Shown here piece by piece: positions 9,150 to 19,196 of a stretch of DNA of 64,000 nucleotides. Source of the DNA: Terriglobus albidus (lineage in GTDB: Bacteria > Acidobacteriota > Terriglobia > Terriglobales > Acidobacteriaceae); NCBI RefSeq assembly GCF_025685425.1, contig NZ_JAGTAS010000057.1, positions 496,001-560,000 on the forward strand, given 5' to 3'. The notes under the pieces were generated by a model. The model made no database searches. It was not told the origin of the DNA and saw only the letters and a program-made list of their open reading frames with translations. Every line of letters starts with the position of its first letter. Position 1 is the first letter of the stretch. The position numbers were made by a program, and so were the translations under genes.

Positions 9150-9263
9150 TAGAGCATTTTCCCGTAAGTGTAGAGTAGGGCTTCCGGATCTAGGGGCGTT
9201 TTCCGCAATGAAAACGCCGCTGCACGCGCCTTCCGGAATACCCAGCAACGGGAAAATGCTCTA
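9150..9263 (-). repeat. Family A MITE-like element, copy 1 (inverted orientation)
   Basis: A 110-bp element (9152-9261) with termini GAGCATTTTCCC and GGGAAAATGCTC is flanked by TA on both sides. The central hairpin is GGCGTTTTCCGCAATGAAAACGCC. It is the reverse complement of the orientation of the other copies. It lies between the peroxiredoxin gene and pgi. Confidence 0.85.
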
Positions 9264-9348
9264 ATGAAATTGATGGGCCGCGAGACACGTCGGCTGCGGC
9301 CAAAACACTCACCTGCTACAAGACACAGAACGGAGCAGATATTTCGTT

Positions 9349-10959
<1,611 letters not shown>

Positions 10960-10978
10960 AGAAATCTTGTAACCGTAG

Positions 10979-11013
10979 AGGCCTGCTCTTCATCAGGAAG
11001 AGCAGGCCTTTTA
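10979..11013 (+). terminator. pgi intrinsic terminator
   Basis: A perfect 12-bp stem, AGGCCTGCTCTT (10979-10990) with AAGAGCAGGCCT (10998-11009), has a 7-nt loop and is followed by TTTTA. It begins 20 nt after the pgi stop. Confidence 0.9.
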
Positions 11014-11035
11014 CCTTTCCAGAGAGACTTGTCGC

Positions 11036-11503
11036 ATGGAACCGATCGAGATTCGCATTGCTGACTTTGACGATCCTCAGACACGCGATCTGCTTGCACT
11101 TCACCTGGCGGGAATGCGTGCGTCTTCACCTCCCGAGAGTGTGTACGCTCTCGACCTCTCGGGGCTGAAGAAGCCGGAGATCACGACCTGGACCGCCTGG
11201 CGTGGAGACCATCTCGCCGGTATAGGAGCACTGCGCATGCTCAATGCAGAGGCGGCGGAGATCAAGTCCATGCGGACTCGTCCTGACTTTCTGAACCAGG
11301 GTGTTGGCAAAGCAATCCTTGCCCATATTGTCGAAACAGCGAAACAGCGCGGCATCAAGCGCCTGAGTCTTGAGACAGGCAGCGGCCCCGCGTTTGATGC
11401 CGCTGTACAGCTCTACCGGAACTTCGGTTTTCAGTTTGGCGAGCCGTTTGGAGACTACGTGCCCACGGGCTTCAGTCAGTTTCTACATTTGCAGATCGCG
11501 TAG
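11036..11503 (+). CDS. GNAT family N-acetyltransferase
   Basis: The 155-residue single-domain protein belongs to the GNAT superfamily. IKSMRTRPDFLNQGVGKAIL contains the acetyl-CoA pyrophosphate loop (Q-G-V-G-K). The C-terminal part has LSLETGSGPAFDAAVQLYRNFGF, a typical motif B. Substrate is unknown. It starts 77 nt after pgi, past the terminator, with a GAGAG ribosome site. Confidence 0.88.
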   Translation: MEPIEIRIADFDDPQTRDLLALHLAGMRASSPPESVYALDLSGLKKPEITTWTAWRGDHLAGIGALRMLNAEAAEIKSMRTRPDFLNQGVGKAILAHIVETAKQRGIKRLSLETGSGPAFDAAVQLYRNFGFQFGEPFGDYVPTGFSQFLHLQIA

Positions 11504-11550
11504 GACCGAAGCGGCCACAGCCCTCGGTATTTTTTTGCCTGGGCATGAGC

Positions 11551-11610
11551 GTAGCAATGTAGAGAAGCAGATTTCTCCGCTTACGCTGCGAAATGACAAA
11601 CAAAAGATAG
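11551..11610 (+). repeat. Family B intergenic repeat, copy 1
   Basis: The module GAGAAGCAGATTTCTCCGC, followed by CGCTGCGAAATGACAAA, recurs near 31.7, 38.2 and 50.4 kb. It includes a small palindrome (AGAAGCAGATTTCT). It lies between the convergent GNAT and pcaD genes. Confidence 0.7.
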
Positions 11611-11654
11611 CAGCTTCACCCGAGCGATCTTCAATGATTCAATCCTTCAATCAT

Positions 11655-12434
11655 TCAATTACCTAAAAACTCCATGACTGCCTGGTTCCATAAGGCCGAC
11701 CGATTGATACAGGAGAGATGGCCCGAAGGCAGCTCAAGATACTTTGCCGAAGGAATCTGCTCTACCAGGAACTTCTGATCTACAGGGGGAGTGGTTGGAT
11801 CCTCATTGCCTGCGATGCAGAGCACGGGCAGCTTGATCTGGCTCACGGCATCACGCAGATCCATCGTCGCCAGCACCTCGCAACCGGCGGCATAGCCGGC
11901 AATGCTGCTGCGGCGAACCGAATTTTCCAGCTCCCGCACTACCTCGGGATGCTCTTCCCGGAAGTCCGCTGTCAGCCAGCGCTCTGCGCTTCCCGGCAGA
12001 AACTGTTCTATACCTGCAAGCCGGGTGTCCTCCGCGCGTTTCTGCCAGAACTCAGCCGTACCGATCTTCGCCGCTGTATTCGATAGAACCAGCTTCCCAA
12101 TACGGTCTGCCGCGTTTACACCCAGCCACAGGCCGACCATGCCGCCGATCGAGATTCCGCAGAAATGAGCCTTCGCAATGCCGAGACGATCCATCAGGGC
12201 GAGAACGTCTTTCCCCATGCCCGCAACCGTATTCGGTGGCTGCTGGGAGCTGGAGCGCCCAAAGCCCCGCTGTTCATAAACCACAGTCCGGAAGTTGCAG
12301 CTGAAGTACTCCGCCTGCGCATTCCACAGATACGTTCCCTGACCAAGAGAATGGCTGAAGACGACTGCAGGCGCGCCTTCAGGGCCGGCGGCCTCGTAGT
12401 AGATCGTTTCCTCGCTACCCAATTCAACCAACAC
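11655..12434 (-). CDS. pcaD: 3-oxoadipate enol-lactonase (alpha/beta hydrolase)
   Basis: The 259-residue protein hydrolyses 3-oxoadipate enol-lactone to 3-oxoadipate in the protocatechuate/catechol beta-ketoadipate pathway. PcaD-like features are YYEAAGPEGAPAVVFSHSLG (oxyanion region), the nucleophile elbow GISIGGMVGLWLG, AGNEDPTTPPVD (acid) and PSGHLSCINR (His). GTG start with AAGGAGA 9 nt upstream. It is divergent from an IclR-type regulator 75 nt away, the arrangement seen for pca regulators of the PcaR/PcaU group. No other pca gene is in the window, so a general hydrolase role cannot be excluded. Confidence 0.82.
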   Translation of the reverse strand: MLVELGSEETIYYEAAGPEGAPAVVFSHSLGQGTYLWNAQAEYFSCNFRTVVYEQRGFGRSSSQQPPNTVAGMGKDVLALMDRLGIAKAHFCGISIGGMVGLWLGVNAADRIGKLVLSNTAAKIGTAEFWQKRAEDTRLAGIEQFLPGSAERWLTADFREEHPEVVRELENSVRRSSIAGYAAGCEVLATMDLRDAVSQIKLPVLCIAGNEDPTTPPVDQKFLVEQIPSAKYLELPSGHLSCINRSALWNQAVMEFLGN

Positions 12435-12457
12435 CGTATCAGTTCTCCTTGATTCCG

Positions 12458-12496
12458 GAACGCCGTTCGTTTATCGTCACTATAGTGCGTCTATCG
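12458..12496. promoter_or_regulatory. Candidate PcaR/IclR-type operator
   Basis: In the 75-nt pcaD/regulator gap there is an inverted repeat GAACG-C-CGTTC (12458-12468). It is overlapped by a direct repeat GTTCGTTTATCG (12465-12476) and GTGCGTCTATCG (12485-12496), spaced exactly 20 bp, two helical turns. An inverted pair plus an added direct repeat is the published layout of the PcaU operator. Assignment here is by layout and position. Confidence 0.6.
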
Positions 12497-12509
12497 CACG
12501 GGATGTTGT

Positions 12510-13364
12510 ATGCCGAACCAGACTGATTCTGCCGCCGTTGTTGCCGAAGCTCCCGCCCCTGCTCCCACCGTCCGGCAGACGCCGGCTTCTTCCCTTGATC
12601 AATTTGCTGGTGATCCTAATTTTATGACGTCGCTGGCCCGAGGCCTCGTCGTCATCCAGGCCTTCACCCAACAGACACCGCAGATGACTATCTCGCAGCT
12701 TTCAGCGAAGACCGGCCTGTCGCGCGCTGCAGTGCGCCGCTGCCTGTATACGCTGACGAAGCTCGGTTTCGCCGGCGCCGAAGACGGCCAGCGCTACTCG
12801 CTGCGGCCAAGGCTGCTGACGCTGTCACACACCTACACCACGTCGAGTTCCCTCTCCTCTGCCGCGCAGCCCATCCTGGAGCGCATGACCCAGCAGTTCC
12901 GCGAGTCGTTCTCGGTGGCCACGCTGGACGGTGACGAGATCGTTTATGTAGCCCGCTCTCAGGTCTCCCGCGTCATGGCAGTCGATCTGCATATCGGTTC
13001 GCGCCTGCCGGCCTTCTGTACCTCCATGGGCCGTGTCCTGCTGGCCTACCTGCCTCCGGAGCAGCTCGAACAGTTCCTCGCGCGTATTACCTACTATCCG
13101 TACACCAACCGCACCATCACCACCCCGGACCGTCTGCGTCTGGCGATCCGCAATATACGCCGCAACGGCTTCGCGATCTGCGACCAGGAGTATGAGATCG
13201 GCCTGCGCTCGATCGCCGTACCGGTCTTTGCACCTTCGGGTCGGGTCGTGGCCACCCTCAACCTCTCCAGCCATGCACCCCGCATGCCGCTACCGGACCT
13301 GCAGCAGCGCTACCTGCCGCACCTGCGGGCAGCCGCTAACGAACTGAGCATGTTCCTGCGCTAA
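12510..13364 (+). CDS. IclR family transcriptional regulator (PcaR/PcaU-like)
   Basis: The 284-residue protein has a flexible Ala/Pro-rich N-terminus (about 40 residues). The winged helix-turn-helix follows (SLARGLVVIQAF, MTISQLSAKTGLSRAAVRRCL). The C-terminal IclR effector domain includes FCTSMGRVLLAYLPPEQLE, DQEYEIGLRSIAVPVFAPSGRVVATLNLS and LPHLRAAANELS. This pattern is closest to beta-ketoadipate regulators. It is divergent from pcaD with repeats in the shared promoter. Effector (for example 3-oxoadipate or protocatechuate) is inferred. The ATG at 12510 has only a weak ribosome site (GGGAT). Confidence 0.88.
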   Translation: MPNQTDSAAVVAEAPAPAPTVRQTPASSLDQFAGDPNFMTSLARGLVVIQAFTQQTPQMTISQLSAKTGLSRAAVRRCLYTLTKLGFAGAEDGQRYSLRPRLLTLSHTYTTSSSLSSAAQPILERMTQQFRESFSVATLDGDEIVYVARSQVSRVMAVDLHIGSRLPAFCTSMGRVLLAYLPPEQLEQFLARITYYPYTNRTITTPDRLRLAIRNIRRNGFAICDQEYEIGLRSIAVPVFAPSGRVVATLNLSSHAPRMPLPDLQQRYLPHLRAAANELSMFLR

Positions 13365-13384
13365 AGATTCCTGCACTCAAGAAA

Positions 13385-13419
13385 ACGGACACGGCAACCG
13401 CCGTGTCCGTTTCTTTTTT
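13385..13419 (+). terminator. Intrinsic terminator after the IclR-type gene
   Basis: The stem ACGGACACGG (13385-13394) with CCGTGTCCGT (13401-13410) is followed by TTCTTTTTT. It lies between convergent genes and could also stop the CE15 transcript. Confidence 0.9.
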
Positions 13420-13428
13420 GCCCGTCTC

Positions 13429-14715
13429 CTACACCGAGATCTTGAAGTGCTGCTTTAAGAATTCTACGTAAATCTTCCAATCATTGGGCACCATACCGTG
13501 ACCACCCTCGTGCATATAGTAGGCGAGATCGTGAAAGATGGGCTGGTTGGGTGCAGGCCACTGCGTCGTCCCCAGGGGCTGTTTGCCGAGCAAGGTGTAG
13601 ACGGGACCGGCCGCTACCTCCGCCTCGAACTCACCCTTTGGGTCGGACCAGGTATCCGTGCTTCCGGTCTGCAGAAGCAGCGGCCGTGGAGCGACCAGGG
13701 CAACTAGCATGTGCGCATCTACGGGCAGCTTGCTGACGTCGGACGCGTACTTCTGATAGTTGATGGCGAACTGATATGGAAAGCGCCGGGGGCTGACCAG
13801 ATCCTCGATCCTCTCCCCGTAGTCCCGGCGGCTGAGCGCCGCTCCTCCTTCGCCGCTGCAGCTCGCGATCACAGCGGCGAACCGCTGGTCATGCGCCCCC
13901 GCCCACATGGTCGTCTTGCCCAAACGTGAGACGCCATGGATCGCAACCTGTTTGGCATCCACCGCCTTGTCGGTCTCCAGGTAATCCATCACCCGGCTCA
14001 TGCCCCAGGCCCAGGCACTGATCGATCCCCACTCATCCGGAGCAGGTTCAACCTGGCCGGGTTTCAAGTAGCGGGCGCGAATTCCCTGTTGCAGGCCACC
14101 GAGATAATCAGGGTCCAGATCGCCGTAGTAGAACGTCGAAACACCGATACCGGCATCCAGAAACGCCTCAACATCAATCTTCCCGAACTTACGGCCCTGG
14201 TCGGCGGGAATCTTGGTTTTCGTCTTCGCATCCCAGATCGTTCCGACCTTGACGCCGGGGTCGTCGATCATGTTCGAGGGCGCCGTAAAGCTGATGGAGA
14301 GCAGCATTGGCGATGGTCCCTTAGCCTTGGCCGGAAGATATTCCACCAGCTGGATCTGGGGCGCCGCGGGATCCTTGTCCACATGGATCATTACCTGGCG
14401 GCGGATGGCCTTGCCGTTAAAGGCAACTCCTTCCTTTTCAAAGATCTCGAAGCTTTCATCCTTCGGCCGGCCGGGCGCGCGGCCGTATTGTTGCGTCTCA
14501 AAAAGTGACACAATTTCAGGACGCCGTTTGCTGATCCAGGTCTTTGCGTCCTTTACCGGCTTGCCGTCAGCAGTCTTCAGCACGTCAGGAAGGGTGTAGG
14601 AGCCGACCTTCGATTCGTCAGTGTTGGTCGGATGATTAGGATTTACACCCTGTGCAGACGCAACCGCCACCGCCGCCAGAAGCATGGCGCTTCCAATAGA
14701 TTTCGTTCGGGTCAT
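13429..14715 (-). CDS. CE15 family 4-O-methyl-glucuronoyl methylesterase, secreted
   Basis: The 428-residue protein has a signal peptide (to about residue 22) and an alpha/beta-hydrolase domain of carbohydrate esterase family 15. The nucleophile motif is GVSRLGKTTMWAGA (Ser between V and R). The catalytic His is probably in MHEGGHGMVPND. CE15 enzymes cleave the ester between glucuronic acid of xylan and lignin alcohols. Ribosome site GGAGAAA. It lies 71 nt downstream of the nucleobase transporter but is more likely its own unit. The nearby pcaD/regulator pair fits a lignocellulose theme. Confidence 0.87.
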   Translation of the reverse strand: MTRTKSIGSAMLLAAVAVASAQGVNPNHPTNTDESKVGSYTLPDVLKTADGKPVKDAKTWISKRRPEIVSLFETQQYGRAPGRPKDESFEIFEKEGVAFNGKAIRRQVMIHVDKDPAAPQIQLVEYLPAKAKGPSPMLLSISFTAPSNMIDDPGVKVGTIWDAKTKTKIPADQGRKFGKIDVEAFLDAGIGVSTFYYGDLDPDYLGGLQQGIRARYLKPGQVEPAPDEWGSISAWAWGMSRVMDYLETDKAVDAKQVAIHGVSRLGKTTMWAGAHDQRFAAVIASCSGEGGAALSRRDYGERIEDLVSPRRFPYQFAINYQKYASDVSKLPVDAHMLVALVAPRPLLLQTGSTDTWSDPKGEFEAEVAAGPVYTLLGKQPLGTTQWPAPNQPIFHDLAYYMHEGGHGMVPNDWKIYVEFLKQHFKISV

Positions 14716-14786
14716 GGATTTCTCCGGGCACCCAAGCTAAAAAAGCTGCAACTCCGCTGTCAAATGAGATTCGGCAGCCTTTATTT

Positions 14787-16259
14787 TCAGGCGCCCTCGC
14801 CCTCCAGGACATGGGCGCCAGGCAGTCTGTGCTCGACGAGCAGTGGCGTACTTCCCTTCGCCGTCGTTGCCCCCATCATCAGCAGGCAATAGAGCAGACC
14901 CGAAACAATGAATCCGACAAACCAGGCATAGTCATACAGCCAGCGAAGCGGTGGAACGACGATGCCTACAAGGGCGACAACAATGCCCATTATCAAAGCA
15001 ATGATGGCGCGGACATTGAAGCCGTCAGAGTACTCATAGGGGCCACCACGGAGATACAGACCATCCGGATCGAGCTCCCGGCCACGCACCACGAAGTAGT
15101 CCGCGATCATGATGCCGGCGATAGGCCCCAACAGGCCGGAGTAGCCCACCAGCCAGCCATTGATATACCGCGCCGGATCGGCGGCGAGCTTCCACGGCAT
15201 ACACAGAATGCCCAGCACCCCGGTAATCAGGCCTCCGGTGCGGAAGCTGATCCAACGAGGGTTAAGGTTGGAGAAGTCATTCGAAGGCGAGACCACATTC
15301 GCGGCAACATTGGTATTCAGCGTCGCCAGCAGCAGTGCTACCAGCCCGATGCAGGCGACGACCGGCTGATTGAAGCGCCCAAGCAGTACGACCGGGTCCC
15401 AGAGAGCCACACCGAAGACGAGCGACGAAGCCGAGGTCACCGCAATCCCGATAAAGGAATAAAGCGTCATCGCCGGAGGCAAGCCAATCGCCTGGCCAAC
15501 CATCTGGGCGCGCTGCGATTTGGCGTAGCGGGTGAAGTCCGGGATGTTAAGCGCCACCGTCGCCCAGAAGCCAACGATCGCCGTTAGAGATGGGACGAAG
15601 ATCTTCCAGAAATCGACCTTGGTTTCCCCTGCATGGAAGGTCGCCGCATTCGCCAAGGTTGCAGAAAGCCCACCGGCTTTTCCTGTCATCCAGAAGAGCA
15701 GCAGCAGACCGACGATGAGCATGAAGGGGGCGGAAACAACTTGCAGCCAGCGGATAACTTCAATGCCCCGCCAGATCACGGCCATGTTGATGGCCCAGAA
15801 CGCAAAGAAGCAGATCCAGACAGCAGAGGGCGCCGATGCGATGGCCGGTGCGATAACCCGCAGCATGGAGTAGATCGCCTGTCCGCCGATCCAGCACTGG
15901 ATACCGAACCATCCACACGCCACCAGCGCCCGCAGCACCGCCGGAATATTCGCTCCACGCACGCCAAAAGAGGCGCGGACGTAGACCGGAAACGGAATCC
16001 CATATTTGGCCCCAGCATGAGCATTCAGGATCATGGGAACAAGGACGATGAGATTCCCGAGAAAGATCGTCCCCAGCGCCTGTTTCCAGCTCATGCCGTT
16101 GGCGATGAGACCGCTGGCGAGCATGTAGGTGGGAATGCAGACCGACATCGCCACCCAGAGTGAAACGTAGTTGTAGACGCCCCAGGATCGCTCAGTAAAC
16201 GGGATTGGCGCCAAGTCTTCGTTGTACAGACTGTTGGCCTGCTGCTGCGGCATGATCAC
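14787..16259 (-). CDS. NCS1 family nucleobase:cation symporter
   Basis: The 490-residue inner-membrane protein has about 12 transmembrane segments. NCS1 signatures are PFTERSWGVYNYVSLWVAMS near the N-terminus and NIPDFTRYAKSQR in the middle. Relatives carry uracil, hydantoin, allantoin or cytosine. It is the last gene of the preT-preA-transporter run (42 nt after preA), so a pyrimidine or related substrate is likely. The start is GTG 16259 with GAGGA 6 nt upstream; an ATG at 16253 is the alternative. Confidence 0.92.
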   Translation of the reverse strand: MIMPQQQANSLYNEDLAPIPFTERSWGVYNYVSLWVAMSVCIPTYMLASGLIANGMSWKQALGTIFLGNLIVLVPMILNAHAGAKYGIPFPVYVRASFGVRGANIPAVLRALVACGWFGIQCWIGGQAIYSMLRVIAPAIASAPSAVWICFFAFWAINMAVIWRGIEVIRWLQVVSAPFMLIVGLLLLFWMTGKAGGLSATLANAATFHAGETKVDFWKIFVPSLTAIVGFWATVALNIPDFTRYAKSQRAQMVGQAIGLPPAMTLYSFIGIAVTSASSLVFGVALWDPVVLLGRFNQPVVACIGLVALLLATLNTNVAANVVSPSNDFSNLNPRWISFRTGGLITGVLGILCMPWKLAADPARYINGWLVGYSGLLGPIAGIMIADYFVVRGRELDPDGLYLRGGPYEYSDGFNVRAIIALIMGIVVALVGIVVPPLRWLYDYAWFVGFIVSGLLYCLLMMGATTAKGSTPLLVEHRLPGAHVLEGEGA

Positions 16260-16301
16260 TTGTTTTCCTCGGGCCCTTGCTCCCTGCCTCTGGGCCCTGT
16301 C

Positions 16302-17702
16302 TCAGCATTGTTCAACGATCCCCAGCTTCGCAGTCCGCTCTTCCCACGTCTCTGGAGCAAGACCCGCTGGGACTTCCTTCATGGTGATGCAATCTTCCAC
16401 CGGACAAACTAACGAACACAGGTTACATCCGACACACTCGGTCTCGTCCACCCGCGGGATTCTGGCAAGCGGCGCCTTATAGAGTCCCGGAGAGACCGCC
16501 GGCGGATCCATCTTTGGAATACGAGTCACCGCGATCGAGTTCATCGTGGCATGGACGGCTTCCATGGGCTTGCGATGCACTTCAACGTGCCCGTCCACCG
16601 GCCCGGTTACCCGGTCCGTGTGAATGCACTGGTGAGCTCCGTCCCAACAGGCGATGTGGCAGAGGTCGCACCCGATACACAGTGACTCATCGATCTGCGC
16701 AACGATCTTGTAGTTGAGATTCAGGTGTTTCCACTCGGTCACTCGCGGCAGGCTCAGGCCACGGAAGTCGTCGAGCGTGGCAAAACCCTTCTCGTCCATC
16801 CACTGCGACAGACCGTCGATCATGTCTTCGACGATGCGGTAGCCGTAGTGCATCACCGCGGTGCAGACCTGCACCGTGCCCGCCCCTACCAGCAGGAACT
16901 CTGCCGCATCGCGCCAGGTGCCGATCCCGCCAATGGCGCTCATCGGCAGCGCAGAGGCCGGATCGGCCATTACCGACTGCACCATATTCAGCGCAATGGG
17001 CTTAACTGCCGGACCGCAGTAGCCTCCATGCGAGCTCTTACCATCCACGTTCGGCCGTGGCGTGAAAGTATCCAGATCAATTCCGGTGATGGAGTTGATG
17101 GTGTTAATCGCAGACAGCGCATCAGCCCCTCCCAGTTTCGCCGCGCGGGCCACCACACGAATATCTGTAATGTTCGGAGTCAGCTTCACCAGCACCGGCG
17201 TACACGCGACCTCCTTTACCCATTCGGTGATCATCTGCGCATATTCCGGAACCTGCCCGACGGCCGATCCCATGCCCCGTTCGCTCATGCCATGGGGACA
17301 GCCGAAGTTTAGTTCCAGTCCGTCGGAACCGGCATCTTCCGCACGCTTTACCATCTCGTGCCAGACATCGCGGCGCGACTCCACCATGAGGGAAGCGATG
17401 ACCGCGTGTTTGGGATACCGGCGCTTTACCTCGGCAATCTCCGCCAGATTGACCTCAATGGGCCGGTCACTGATGAGCTCAATATTGTTCAGCCCCATCA
17501 TCCGCTGTCCCGCCCAATCGACAGAGCTATAACGCGAGCTGACATTGGTGATCGGCTCACCGATCGTCTTCCAGACTGCGCCTCCCCAACCGGCGTCAAA
17601 GGCGCGCATGATCTGTTCACCGCAGTTGGTGGGCGGCGCACTTGCCAACCAGAACGGGTTGATACACTCGATACCGGCAAAGGTCGTCTTCAGGCTAGCC
17701 AT
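16302..17702 (-). CDS. preA: NAD-dependent dihydropyrimidine dehydrogenase subunit PreA
   Basis: The 466-residue cytosolic subunit reduces uracil/thymine to the dihydro form, or the reverse, using FMN. The dihydroorotate-dehydrogenase-like barrel occupies about residues 1-310 (INPFWLASAPPTNCGEQIMRAF, LELNFGCPHGMSERGMGSAVG, AIGGIGTWRDAAEFLLVGAG). Two [4Fe-4S] ferredoxin motifs follow: CIGCDLCHIACWDG and CVGCNLCSLVCPVEDC. The ATG overlaps preT by 8 nt and has a strong GGAGGTGG ribosome site inside preT, so translation is coupled. Confidence 0.95.
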   Translation of the reverse strand: MASLKTTFAGIECINPFWLASAPPTNCGEQIMRAFDAGWGGAVWKTIGEPITNVSSRYSSVDWAGQRMMGLNNIELISDRPIEVNLAEIAEVKRRYPKHAVIASLMVESRRDVWHEMVKRAEDAGSDGLELNFGCPHGMSERGMGSAVGQVPEYAQMITEWVKEVACTPVLVKLTPNITDIRVVARAAKLGGADALSAINTINSITGIDLDTFTPRPNVDGKSSHGGYCGPAVKPIALNMVQSVMADPASALPMSAIGGIGTWRDAAEFLLVGAGTVQVCTAVMHYGYRIVEDMIDGLSQWMDEKGFATLDDFRGLSLPRVTEWKHLNLNYKIVAQIDESLCIGCDLCHIACWDGAHQCIHTDRVTGPVDGHVEVHRKPMEAVHATMNSIAVTRIPKMDPPAVSPGLYKAPLARIPRVDETECVGCNLCSLVCPVEDCITMKEVPAGLAPETWEERTAKLGIVEQC

Positions 17703-19005
17703 GAGCCACCTCCATTACTCCCAAAGCTGCCGTGATCCCACGTGCGGCTCTCTTGCCATCGGCGACCGCATCCACCACTTCGCGTCCGCCGTTTACGCAG
17801 TCACCGCCGGCGAAGTACTTGGCATGACTGGTGGCTCCGGTGGCGCGGTCCACCACAACACGCCCTTTGGCGAACTGGATTCCTTTCACCGAAGACAGCC
17901 ACTCCGCGAGTGGAGACTGACCAATCGCCGGCACCACGACTTCGGCCGCGAGCTCGGTTCGCATGTCGCCGACGACGAGATCTCCGGCCTCATTGATCGA
18001 GGTCGCGGCACAAATCAGCGTACCCGCCTCCAGCGCAATCGGCTGCCGCCACCACAGGAACTTCACACCCTCCTGCAAGGCGTGTTCATATTCAAAGCCG
18101 AACGCCGACATCTCCTCGGGCCCGCGGCGGTAGACGATGTGAACCTCATCGGCACCGAGCCGTTTTGAGGCCACGGCCGCGTCAATCGCGGTATTGCCAC
18201 AGCCGATAACAGCCACGGTCCGGCCGACGGAGAGAATCTCTCCGGTCTTGTATCCAGCGATCAGGTCGAGTGCATCCATCACGCCGGTCTCTCCACCGGG
18301 GATACGGAGCCGGTGCATCTCTCCAAGCCCAACACCTAGAAATATTGCGTCGAATTCCCGTTCGAAAGCGGCAAGGTCTTCGCATCCGACCTCACGCTGC
18401 AGGATCTCCACGCCCGTGGCCTGGATCGCTTCTACTTCGCGCAGCGATTCGCTGACGCGCAGTTTGTACTCTGCAACGCCATAGGTGTTCAGACCTCCTG
18501 CGAGATCGCGCTTGTCGAAGACGGTTACCTGTACGCCGGCCTGGCGAAGCTCCGCGGCGCAAGCCAGACTTGCGGGGCCACCGCCGATGCAGGCGACCCG
18601 CAGTGGCAGCTCAGGACGCTGGCGAACGGGAATCTGCAGACCGCGCTCATAGAAGTTGTCCATGGCGTAGCGCTGCAGCCGGCCGATCATAATCGGCTTC
18701 TCAGCGCGGTGATGCATAACGCAAGAACCTTCGCAGAGCACCTCGACCGGACACACGCGGGCACAACTTCCCGCCAGCACGTTCGCTTCAAGAATGCTGC
18801 GGGCGGAGCCGGCGACATTGCCGGAGGCGATCTTCTTAATGAACCGTGGAACATCGATGTGTGTGGGGCAGGCAGCGGTACAAGGCGCGTCAAAGCAGTT
18901 CAGGCAGCGGTTGGCTTCCACCATTGCTGCCTGTGGAGTCAATGCAGGCTTCAGCTCCGGAAAACGAACTGTAATACCGGCATGTGGAGTGAATGCGGTG
19001 CCCAA
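17695..19005 (-). CDS. preT: NAD-dependent dihydropyrimidine dehydrogenase subunit PreT
   Basis: This FAD/NAD(P)-binding Fe-S subunit passes electrons from NADH to PreA. The N-terminal cluster region is RCLNCFDAPCTAACPTHIDV and ARVCPVEVLCEGSC. The FAD fold is CIGGGPASLACAAELRQAG and the NAD fold is VIGCGNTAIDAAVASKRLG. The frame is open to a TTG at 19077, but that codon lies in a TTGACT hexamer. A TTG at 19005 has GGGGGG 8 nt upstream and gives a 436-residue protein close to E. coli PreT, so it was chosen. Start is moderately certain. Confidence 0.9.
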   Translation of the reverse strand: MGTAFTPHAGITVRFPELKPALTPQAAMVEANRCLNCFDAPCTAACPTHIDVPRFIKKIASGNVAGSARSILEANVLAGSCARVCPVEVLCEGSCVMHHRAEKPIMIGRLQRYAMDNFYERGLQIPVRQRPELPLRVACIGGGPASLACAAELRQAGVQVTVFDKRDLAGGLNTYGVAEYKLRVSESLREVEAIQATGVEILQREVGCEDLAAFEREFDAIFLGVGLGEMHRLRIPGGETGVMDALDLIAGYKTGEILSVGRTVAVIGCGNTAIDAAVASKRLGADEVHIVYRRGPEEMSAFGFEYEHALQEGVKFLWWRQPIALEAGTLICAATSINEAGDLVVGDMRTELAAEVVVPAIGQSPLAEWLSSVKGIQFAKGRVVVDRATGATSHAKYFAGGDCVNGGREVVDAVADGKRAARGITAALGVMEVAHG

Positions 19006-19196
19006 AATCGTGTGCCCCCCGTTCCAACAAACTGATTGTAGAGATTGCAAGCTACCCCTTCCCACGGGGTAAGTCAATAGAATCAGGGGTTTCCCTATTT
19101 GTTCCCATAACCGGAAAGAAATGACCAGAATTACAGCAGTTCCGCTCCAAGACTGATAGTGTTAAAAGAACGTTTTTGCCGTCAAAGGAACAGATT

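Noticed and set aside
19006-19077. Use of the TTG at 19077 as the preT start
   Set aside because: It lies in a TTGACT hexamer, has no ribosome site and adds a non-family sequence.
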